Shown here one piece after another: positions 22,488 to 34,400 of a stretch of 64,000 nucleotides of DNA. Positions within the stretch are counted from its first letter, which is position 1, and each line of letters opens with the position of its first letter. The notes beneath the pieces were generated by a model. The model made no database searches and was not told the DNA's origin. It saw nothing but the letters and a program-made list of their open reading frames with translations. Both the position numbers and the translations under genes were made by a program. The stretch comes from Chrysaora quinquecirrha (taxonomy: Eukaryota > Cnidaria > Scyphozoa > Semaeostomeae > Pelagiidae): NCBI GenBank assembly GCA_014526335.1, contig JACTAT010000037.1, forward strand, positions 13,158,139-13,222,138. The letters run 5' to 3'.

Positions 22488-25400
22488 CTGGAAATTTAAA
22501 CAAGTAAATAAGATAATTTCAAGACACTATTGAACGTCTTAAGAAACAAAAGCAAACATGAGCCGTGCTGGATGTATTTCCGGTACGTTTTAGGCTAGGT
22601 AGCAGTCTGATATGGTACCATTGAACTCAATGCATGGTACACATTTTTTTATAAGAATACCTAAGTTTTTGCTGAGCCTCGATTATTCATAAAATTTATT
22701 GATTTTTCAGCCTAAAAATATTCTTAAAGTATTCTTAATCGACAATGATGTAAATTGGCCTAAAGATCAAGAGAAGTAACGTCAAATCTTTGTCATTTAC
22801 CATTTTGTACCTGATAAAAATAGAATATGTACAAAACAGAGCAAAGTAAACATCTTATTAAAGTTAAAACTTAATCGAAAAGTATACTGTATCCTCAAAC
22901 TAAAGCTTTAATGACTACAGACAGTACATTCTTTTTATAAGAACAATTCTATAAGAACACGAGCCAGGATTTTGCCCAGATTTTAAGAACAAAATTAGAA
23001 CAAAGCCGAGGCTGGCCTTTTCAAAAACCCTAAGAATATCAGCTAAATATGAAAATACGACAGTCAGACTGAACAACGTAAAAAGCAAGCAAACAAAGAA
23101 ATAGACACGAATGCTGCATTTTTACACAACCTAGTACCACCCCAGACATTCATGGAAAAATATAGACATCCAAGTAACCAAGGAATTAACAGATTAAGAA
23201 CATTTCAGGCTCAAAAAAAGGCAAAATCCTAAGAACAGCCAGCCTCGATCAAAATTTCCTGGTTCTTAAAAAAAATAGTGTACAGCGTGACAATCACATT
23301 TTTGAATGTTGTGAAAAAACCCAGATAAATAAATAAACTTGTCCTCATGAAGCTTGAGCCTGGGATTTACCTGGGATTATTCGTAAATGATTCTAAAATT
23401 TCAGCGATTTTGAGCCTAACTATTCTTATAGAAAAAGTGTGTAATATGCAAGACTTCGGTACTCTTGCACGCGAGTCTCGCGTGCACGAGTGATGACATG
23501 TGATACGGGTACACGCAGTTATCAATCAGCTCAGTCTGGTAGTCGTGTGATAAACATCAATGCCACTCACGCAAGAGAACTCAGTTTGATTAACAATTAT
23601 TACTGGTGAGCTCCAACAAGAGAGCGAAATGCGTCCGGCAATTGGCATTTGAGAATCGGGTAGCTGATGGAATTATTCATATTAGGCCAAATACGTGTAA
23701 TGTAAGCCTAACTGCGTGCGTTTCGGTATGGAAACCAACCTCCCAACTAGCGATACAAACAGAAGATGAAAATAATTATGTTTAAGGATGAAGGTGAAAA
23801 CTAACCTATCAGCCTAAAGGCCGATTTCCAGCAGACGATTTTCACAACGATCGTTATAAAATTTAGCTGCGAAAAAGTTCTTTCAATAACCAATTACTAT
23901 AGTTCCACGAACGAAAAAGAACCATGTTAATTACAACTGGGAATTATAGTAGATATGCAAAATTCGATAATGTCTTTGCGGATGAACTGCTTGGCGAACA
24001 AAGTCTGGCAGAGAGTAGAAACTATCTCCACTTTTCGTCCAGCTGTTTTTTTTTCGATGCAGCGTTGTCAAAATATTTTCAAATGCGCACGTGTCGTCGC
24101 AAATCTTGCTGACAATCGTCCTGAAAATCGCCTAGTAGAGATCGGTCTGAAGGTGGGATGACTTTTTCCATACAAACAGGCCCTTAATGACAAATTTGAC
24201 AAACAGAAAAATATTCACCTGAAGCATAAGCTCCGTTGCTACTTCCAGTGGCGATTTCACAAGCCGTTCCAACAAATCCAGAGGGACAATGGCACTGAAA
24301 TGAAGATCCACCGCTTGATACACAAACACCTCCGTGCATACATGGGTCTGGATGACATCTGTCTTCATCTAAGAAACAAGCATGAGTTACGAGTTTCAAG
24401 CTTAAAAGAATGAAAATATGCATAAAGAAAGATGGAATCAGTGCGCTGAACGGGCATAAAAAAGGCTCTGAGGCAAAAATTCGCTGTATCACATTCTTTA
24501 AGTCTTACGATCTTGAGAATCAAGTAGCTCAGTTGTTAGAGAGCTTACAGCAGTTACAAGGTCGCAAATCAAGGATCTATTCTCGTCATATCGATCTATA
24601 TCACAATAATAATCTGATTTCAAAGAAGTTTGTACACAAAATCCACGAAGAGGAAATGATAATCGACCCTTAACAAAATCGGTCATGACCGGCAGCTTCA
24701 AAAGAAATCTGCTATGCTGATTCATCACTTAAATAAAGATCGGATGTTAGAGACCTATTTACCGTACTCTCATGTTTTCTCCAAATCTTAATTCCTGGGC
24801 AAACGATCAAACATTGTTCGTAAAACATCTGAGATTTGCTTTATAACCAATCCTTGACCGTTTGGTCGCATGACAAACATGCTTGCATCAAGCAAAAAAT
24901 GTTTACAAGTAATGTTATGTGATGTGACAAAACGGTATCGTGTTTGACAAGCCAACTTCAAAATTTTGACAAATAATGTTTGATTTCTACATCTACATAT
25001 ATTAATCAGCTACATAGATTGGTCACTGCATGTACAGCTGTTTGAAAAAACTTGGTTAAGTTGGATTACAGAGGAAGAAATAAACGAGTTTACAGTCTAA
25101 CAGGGCCTCATTCCTGAATTCCTATGCGTCAGCCTTGCGAACATGAATTCGAGAGAGTTAACAGACAGAACGGTTGATACATTACAATCGATTGAAAGAT
25201 ATCAGTCAAGATATTTTTCATTGAATGTTCTGCAAACCATAAATAAGAAATTCTGTGTCTGGAGTACGTCAATGTTATAAAGGCCTGCTGGGTTTTAGTG
25301 ACCCGTACTCAACTCACCTTGACATAATCGACCCAACCAACCCTTGTTACAAGAGCAATGATAATCATCACCATCAACAATACAGATACCATCATGATGG

Positions 25401-28400
25401 CATGGGTCAGGATGACATGGATCTCGTGCTAGACAAAGAAAGATTATTTAATACTTAATTAACCTTGCATTGAATATGCTTTGAAAACTTGGAAAAAATG
25501 ATTCAAGGATTTATTGCTCTATGCTGGAGTTCTAGGGTCTAAAAGCAGGTTCCAGAGTACAAATTACAATATGTGGAAAACCTTGTTCACTGTGAATGTG
25601 ACTATGATCACATAGAAACGCAGACCTGTCTAGAAAATTATTACCATACCAAAGAACCACTGACTGGGTAAAACTCTTTGGTAGTGACAACTTTTGTGCC
25701 AGTTAAAAGGTGGGCCTAGCGTTATTGTTCCAAACTTGACTGTTGAGCGAATGAAACCTCAAAATTAGCCACAACAGCAAGAAGCAAAATGGAATGTTGT
25801 CAGGCCTGGGAAACGACTAGAACAAGCCGTATGGGCTTTAGTAGTAACAGAAAAGAATCGCTCGGGATATTTCATCATTTACATGCAAAATGCTAGGCTT
25901 TTGTTCAGAGATTCATATACGAAATGTCTTCTGAAAAATGTATGCCTTTAGACTGACTTATCTCTAAATTTGATTATGCTAATATTTTTCATGAATGGCA
26001 TTCATGAAAAATATGTACAAAATTGTATGGTGCTGAAGAAGGCTCAACATAGCCGAAACACAAAAAAAAATGTCAAACGGAGGAGAGCCCTGGGTTGTAT
26101 GACTCACGCCATTCATGAAAAATATGTACAAAAATGTATGGTGTTGAAGAAGGCTCAACATAGCCGAAACCCAAAAAATGTCAAACGGAGGAGAGCCCTG
26201 GGCTGTATGACTCAGAGAGTTACTCGGCGATTTCATTGAGCTCTATAGCTCAGTGGAAACGTCGTTGGCTCTCTGATCATGCAGTCCAGGTTCGAATCCC
26301 ATCTATTGTGGTATGCCACTTGTGGAAAAATCTTTGATTATGCTAATGTATCTTCTTCTATGTTCACGTCCGTCTAATTTTCGCGCAGATATACCACTCG
26401 AAATTGTAAAGGGTAATTTACTGATGGGAGAATTCATTTGAATAGGACAACCATATTACAGTTTTGCGTTTAGCTCATATCCATGTTGCAATCAAACGTT
26501 TATTCAAAGAATGCAATAATTGTACCTTCACAATATTTTCCTCTGAATCCACTTGCGCATGTGCACATAACATCTACAGAATTTTCAAAACATGTTCCAC
26601 CATTTAGACATGGACTGGCAGCGCATTTATCTTGCTCTAGAATATAGAAAATCGTAAACGTAGATGAAGGTTTCCACTAGATTTATTACATGAGTCGTAG
26701 TTATCGCTATGGAAATGAATCGCCTGGACGCTCAAACTACGACTCATAATCGAACAGTTATCTTTCTGGACTTGCTTTTTCTGCATCGTTCTCAAATACC
26801 ATGGTTACAGTGATGTCAATAGTAAGTGGTGGTAATGGCCTAAATCTACCGGGTCTAAAACGCCGTGAAAAACAATGTTCCTTCGTCTTAAAACTCAACT
26901 CACTATTTGTTTTGGAGAAAGCACTTACCAACCCAGCTTTTTCGATATTTGTTCCAAACCTTTTGCCACATTTAGTACTAAATCGGCTGCCGAATAGGGC
27001 TCGTATAATTTGCTGTGAAAATGCAACGAACCAGCCTCGTATCCACAGAGAACAATTTTTTGTTCCCGCCAGTCCCAGAAAATGTCCGTAATATCATGAG
27101 ACCCAGTTTGAGCGATCTCGGTTGGGTGTAGTCTCGGTCTGGTGAGCGATAACTGGGACTCAGGTAATAAGTCTAGGTTTCTACCCGAAAAGAACAGAAA
27201 GTACTTTCAAAATTGCAAGAAACAGCGGAAACATCTCTGGACATACTTAAAAGCTTTTTTCGTCTGATACTCCTCAGACTATAAACGTCAGATGGGCCTT
27301 TAAAAATCTCATATCGCTGCATTTTCCCCAATAGGTGAACAATATTCACGGCTAATCACGATCCTTAGCTGTTGAACAACTACCTTCTATAGACAGTGCA
27401 AGGTTTCTTAGTAAAAGTCCGCTCCACTAATCTTAATCTCCCGTTACAGAAGTCATAATTAACTAAAGATGAACATTAAAACATGTCTTTCAACCTTATT
27501 GTCGTTCTTTATATCAAATTCTTATTGTTAATAGAGACTTCCGTAAAAGATAGCAGCCGTTTCTGCCAGTCCTTTGTTTTTATTAAGTATTTTCGAAGGG
27601 AATTCTGGGAATAATTTCCTTAGTTACGGGAATTCAACGAATTCAAAGTGTTTTTCTTAGCTGCAACATAACAAGGGAAATTATTCCCAGAATTCAACAG
27701 AAACAGCCGTCATTTTTAGAGGAAGCCTCGTTCGCAGCAAGTTCCATTAAAATAGGCACTCCAACGAACACAAGAAGGAATTCAAGACACCAGTATTGCT
27801 ATACAACATACCCTCACAAAGTAACCCTTTGAAGCCATCAAGACATTTGCATTTGAAATCACTCGTTTCTGACATACAGAATCCGCCATTTTTGCATGGA
27901 TTCACATGGCAGTGGTCAATATCTGAAGAATAAATTGAAGAGAATTTCAAGCAAGTTCTGCATGATTGAATATTACTCTTTTACAGAAAAGACGTTTCGT
28001 TGTTTTACAAAGAATTTGGCGAGAAGAACCTGTACAAAAATGTACTATGTTATCTGGTATTCATTATGCTGATCAGCAAACTGATCTTAGCCTAGAAATG
28101 CTTAATAAGAGGATCAGCTGATGAGTCAGTACGAGGCAATATACAAAAACAAGCATACACAAAATATACCAAAAGCTATACAAAAGCTGAATATACCAAA
28201 AATATACCAAAAGCTAAACAATTTTTTCTTATAAGAACAACTTTTAGAAGAAACACCAGGCTAAAATCTGGGTCAAAATTTTTTGCTATCAGCGAAACTG
28301 TTTGAGATACGCAAAAGCAAAGTTCACCAGCTTGAATTCCTTGCCCGCCACGCATTTTAAACATGGTTTTGACAACGTTAGGGGCTGATAAGTTGGTGAA

Positions 28401-31400
28401 AAGTTGCTTCAAACATAAGAGACAGGCAGGCGGAAATCGAAGCCAAGGGTCTTTAAAAAAAGCATGTAGTCTGTTAATGAACGTTTGCTTTCCCCTCATT
28501 CCACTTTCAGGGATAAACTGAATACCTAGTCACTGAAGTCTTAATCAGCCCTTTCTTAAAGCATACACTGGCAAACAGTAAAAACGGTATTCTTCATCAA
28601 CTCACCTTCACAATGGTCACCTCTAAAACCTTCTTTACAGAGACACTTGAATCTTGATATTTCATTGAGACATGTGCCTTCGTTTAAGCATGGATTTGCA
28701 TCACATAAAGAAGCTTCTTCTACAAACCAAAATTAAAGCAATTTAGTTAACATGGTTCCTTAACACACACAAATAAGTATATAAATTGAGAAACTGTACA
28801 CAAAATACCCAGAAGTTTCAATTGGAAAAACAAGATTCCTTCCAAAGGACATGAAGTCAATGAGCCAAAATAGATCTCAGAGTTTTAGTGATTATAAAAA
28901 AGTGTCCGGCCAGAAACCGGATCAATTGAAAAAAAGTGCATTTCTAAGGTGGCCCAGAGAAAAAACCTTTGCTGTTGAATCGTTTATAAGGCTCAGTACG
29001 GAGAGTTAAAGAAAATTAATAAGCTCGCATAATAAGAACTTACAATATCTTGCGATCGAAATTTTCAAAACAATTAATCCGACGTTAATGGAAGATATAT
29101 TCTCAATTAACGATTGTCCATATGACCTCAGAGACTCAAAGTTCAGAAATACCAAGCCTAACTATAAATTATATGGGTTCAATACTGTCTCATATAGATG
29201 CAACTAAATTTGGAACTCAATTCCCTTAGAAATAAAAAATGCCCCTACATTAGATATATCTAAGAACAGAATCAAAACTTTCACGAATTTCAAATGTACA
29301 TGCGACTTATGCAAACAATATATTCAAAACGCAGGTTATGTTTAACTCTATTCAAAGTTTTTCTTCTTTTTTAACAAATTTATGATGCTGTTACTTGTTA
29401 GTTTGGTTTTGCATTGTTAATTTAAAAATTTTAGTTAGTTGGTTTGAATTAGCTAAAAGTTTGTTAATTTTAAGCTATAGTGCTACCAACTGTAAAGAAA
29501 GAAAGTAAAAGTTAATGACTATATCATATCATAAGTACCTTCGCAATGTTTTCCTTTGAATGCATGAGAACATTCACATCTATAGCCTTCATCAGTGTCA
29601 ATGCATTGCCCAGTGTTGAGGCAAGGGTTTGGTGAGCATTGTGTCTCCACTATAAAATAAAAAAAAAATATATATATATATATAATACAACGGTTTAAGA
29701 GAGCAATACCAGTTAAAGTAATCATGACAATTACATAGCACAAAGAAATCCCCTACAAATATCAGGACAATACAGTGAAGCCTCCATTAACGGACACCTC
29801 TATACAACGGACACCTCTATACAACGGACACCTCGAAATAACGGACACCTCGAAATAACGGACACCTCGAAATAACGGACACCTCTATAAAACGGACACC
29901 TCGAAATAACGGACACCTCGAAATAACGGACACCTCGAAATAACGGACACCTCGAAATAACGGTCAAATATTTTTGTCCCAAATGTCTTTTCTTTGAATA
30001 AACAAACCTCTATAAAGCGGACGCCTCTCTAGAACGGACAATGAAACTGGTCACAAAGGTGTCCATTATATGAGGGTTCCACTGTACAAATCTTTTTCCG
30101 GGTTTTAGGAAAATAAACGTTTTACACAATGAGTAAACTTATTTAAATTTTGATCCAGAAAACGTGTCAAAGTTTGTCTCATTTTAGAAGCTCCTACCAC
30201 TACCGAAAACAAGCCACGTGGAATAAGCTTTGCAGAGTATTAATTAGAGAGAGGCAATTCATTCCCTGGAAACCTTTTCTGTAAATCCAATTTTTTTTCA
30301 CGGAAATCCCTTGGAAATCATTTAATTGAAACGGAATTCTCGTACGCCCCTCGTCCGAGTGCAGTGCCACTCGTCCATCACTATCTGATACCAGACGTTG
30401 CGCATCTCTGCACATCGTTCCACAACGTTGCGAGTCTCTAGTTCACGCTCCCGACTTTCATTTGTCACTCCCGCATAAATCTCACACTGAGCGATAGTAA
30501 AAACCACAACAAAAATATCAAGGGAAGTAGAGGGACTTTTGCACCGAGTCTAGTATGAGACTACCATTAAAATTTTCTAGTCACAAGAGTTTAAATGAAA
30601 AACGTGATCTTTGGTCTCGGCCCTTCTGTTGAGGATAGTATAGTTTGTCTTAACTTGCTAAGCAGAAAGCTTAAGCTTCATATGATTATATTTGTATGTC
30701 GATTTTCGAGAACCTTTATCAAAATAAGGCATGCCCGGTATGCCCTGGTGAAACTCTAAATTGAATGGCATTTTTTTAAACTCTTAGAAATCAAACATAC
30801 GCACAACATTAGAAATAAAATCATGCAACCAGCATCAGTAGTCGAAACACTAGTTTCGGGTGCCTTAAATTCTATAAAAACACCTACTCACTATAAAAAA
30901 TGTACTTACTTTCGCAGTTGCTCCCCCGGAATCCATGCCTGCAAACACATCTGTATTCAGTTAAAGACCTGATCATGCAAGTACCACCATTGAGACAGGG
31001 CGATACGGAGCAGGGGGATGGTGGAACTGCAAAAAGAACAGATCAATAATACAGCTTACAAATGGAGACTATGTTCTCAAAATCTAGAATCAGGGTTGCC
31101 AAAGGAATGTGTAGGCCTCGGAACAACAAACGATTGAAGGTAGACTGATTACCCGCAAGAATCTCGACGAATTGTCAATAAAACATTTTCCGGAATTGAG
31201 CCTAAGTATGATGGCTTTTGGGGACGGTTTTACGTGAGCATATCAGTAAAGTAGAATGCTGAATTTAAAAACAGAAATAGTTTCTTAGCATTTTTTTTAC
31301 ATCTTAGCCCTATAGAAGAGTTTCTTGATGGACGAACCTGACTAGCACTATGATGACAAACATTGAAATGTGAAATTTCCAGAAGGTAGTTGCAAAATGG

Positions 31401-34400
31401 AACTTTAAACTGCCTAGTTTGAACTCAATTCAACTCAAATTTTGAACTTAAAGGTTAACAATAATAAAATTGGTATACCTTCGCAATAATCGCCAGTGTA
31501 GCCATTCATACATGAGCATCGTCCCTCTCTACAAACGCCACTATTTTTGCATTGAGTTAAACGACATTTATCTTGAACTATGGAAAAAAAGTAATTACAA
31601 AGATAAGGTAAACAGGATATATGGATTGTCGCATGCTGGAGGTAGCGCTTACTAAAAAAGTACTCTTAGGTACCTAATTGCTGGGGGTTGTAACAGCATT
31701 GAGGGACAAATTGGAGGTGGGGTCTAGATAAACGGGGGATCGGAATTTGTTTGATAAATTTTGTCAGAAACCTACTGAAACGGAGTTCGAATGGGCTCTA
31801 AAATGCTTATAAGATTAGGGAAGGGTAAGGCAATCCATAGTTCAAATAAGCAAACAGAGTGAATAAGGGAAATTTAATGTAAGTAAAGACAGTATAAAAT
31901 AAGTGAAAAATATCGACATCAATTTTATAGCTGTTTAACTTAATAAACTTTCTAAGTGGGAAGGGTCCTAATAAGAATAGGGGGGTTGGAAATTTTTAAA
32001 AAATAATTAGCTAGAGGGAACGGCAATAAGTACTTTAAGAAAAAGAATTCAGCAATTTCGATGAAAGTTTGACTTACATTCGCATCGTTGGCCAGTGAAA
32101 CCAGATGGGCAAATACAGGAGACCAAACTGGAATAGCCAATGCCTTGACTGGCTGAGCATACACCTCCATTTAGACATGGTGTCATGTGACAATGATTTA
32201 TTGCTGTGAAAGAAAAATCGATCAAAAATTAGAAAAACAAATTGTGCTTTCTTTGGGACAACCAGTCAAGTGAGGTGTATGTAAAATTTCGTGGTAGCTA
32301 ATTTTCGTGCATTTCAGTGGTCTAGCCATAGTCAACAGAAAATACCTATTTTCTATTAACTACAGTCTAGGAATCAACTTTATCTTAGCGTAGCTATAGA
32401 GCTTTCCATATGCATGAAGTCACCATCCACAGTTTTGATACGAATTTTCCGGTACGAATTTTCCTATTTCTAGTAATCGTGATCTCGAATTTGCATAATG
32501 CACGTATCAAATAAACGGAGGCGACGCTTATAAATTTTTACAATTTTCGCGACCGCTGAGACTAATTTTTCTAGTCGAGACGGTCCAAGAAATTTCCTTG
32601 ATTTGCATTTCTACAAGTGATCTGTATACCTACTCAAGAGTCCAAAACTACACTCGGGTTCGATAGGTTTTATATGATCTCGAACCTGAGTGTAGCCAAG
32701 GACCAAGGGACCTCTCGGTATGACCAAAAGTCTATGTGGTTCTGGAAAATCCCCAACCCCGTTTATTAAGATCTCCGTTTAGATCACCGAATTTTCGCGA
32801 AAGTGTCACCTCCTCTCGATTAGTTAGACCTTCCATAAATTTGGGGCAGAGGAAAGCAGACACAAAAGCACAAAAAAAGGATATATATTATGGCTAGTAA
32901 TTACTTGAGCAGTCTTTTCCAGTGAACTCTGCTGGGCATACACATTCAAAATCGTTGTTGACTTCATTGCAAATCGCACCGTTATGACAAGGATTCGGCT
33001 GGCATTTATTAATTTCTGTAATGAAAACTACTTATATTAGACATTTGATGTTTCATGCACAAATCGAATACACGTTTTTTTTTATAAGGAACTTTTTGCC
33101 TGAGTTGAGGCTGGAGTTCCTTAATTTTTCAACAAAATGAGGCTGAAAGTTCCTTATACTGTTCTTTGTCGTGGGATATCTATAAATACTAATTTTTATA
33201 GCAAATTCATAGAAACTATTCTTCATTTCTTACTTTAAGGATAAATAGAGCCTTTGGGGAAGAACGATATATTGTACTTCTGTTCCTTTTCGTATAAACC
33301 GTCTTGTTCTTTAAAAAAGAGTTTCTTAGTTTTTCATCCAAGCCTCGACAGTTCCTTAAAGTTTCTTAATTTTTTGGCAATTTTCAGCCTCGAGTTCCTT
33401 ATAAACGTGTTCCTTATAAAAAACGTGTATGTAGTTAAAGAATGGTTTTGGGTTCAAATTTGTAGACGCCGTTACAGAAAACGAAAGGGATCGATATGAG
33501 TCGGACAAGCTCAAATAGAAACACCTGAAATATATTCCAAACATTACCTTGGCAGTTGAGTCCTTTGTATCCCTGTGAGCAAGTGCAAACATATTGACCG
33601 TTTGTCTCAGTGCACACTCCATTGTTGTGACACGGATTTGGATGGCATTTATCCTCCTCTAAAGTGAGAAAAACCGTTTCATTAATAAAACACAAGTTCA
33701 CACAAGTTCAAAGTTAAAAGGTTTTTAATGAAGCTAAAAGGTCATTTCTGCAATGCGTTGAGTTTGTTTTCTGTTGATCAAACACTTAACGATTGACTGT
33801 TGTCCACGTAGCAAAATATAGTATAGCTCGCCAAACATTTCAAACGGCGTTTTTTCGAATCACTGGTGTAGTGTAGCACACACCCCCCTGTTATGTCGGT
33901 AACTAGGGCCCAGTCCCCTAGCTCGCGGACTGGAAGCACGAGGAGCTAAGATGGCTGTTTGTCTTTTCATTTAGCTAACTTCCTACCTAGTTTAGGATAC
34001 TATAACTGGTTTTTGTTTCAGTTGGTAACTAATTGGATGACGTTAAAAAATTAAGCTTTTCAGGCCCGGGGGGGGGGGGGGTGACTCCCGTATGTATGGC
34101 TACGGGATTTGCCATTTTTAGGTACCTTTTTAAGGATGGAAATAAATTTTGGGGGATCAAATTTGCCAAAATTACAAACCTGGGTGTATAATTTTTGCTA
34201 GGATGATAAATTTTTTATAAAGTCATAATAACTGCAAAATGAATTTCAGCTCTATAATTCTAAATAAAGACTTTTAAGTATTTCAATGTATTATGTTCAT
34301 ATTTTTTTGTGAACTTTGGGGTATACTTTTAAGAAATTTCATAAATTTTGGGGTCACATTCTTATTAGGAAAATGGCACACCCCGGTCACTGATCTATTG

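Noticed and set aside
26237..26305. tRNA gene
   Set aside because: A and B boxes are present, but the arms do not pair well and the unit is repeated at 37273 fused to the same non-tRNA sequence, which indicates a SINE.
29793..29960. CRISPR-like regular repeats
   Set aside because: 17-bp units are contiguous without unique spacers and lie inside a TA-flanked pogo-like element in a eukaryotic intron.
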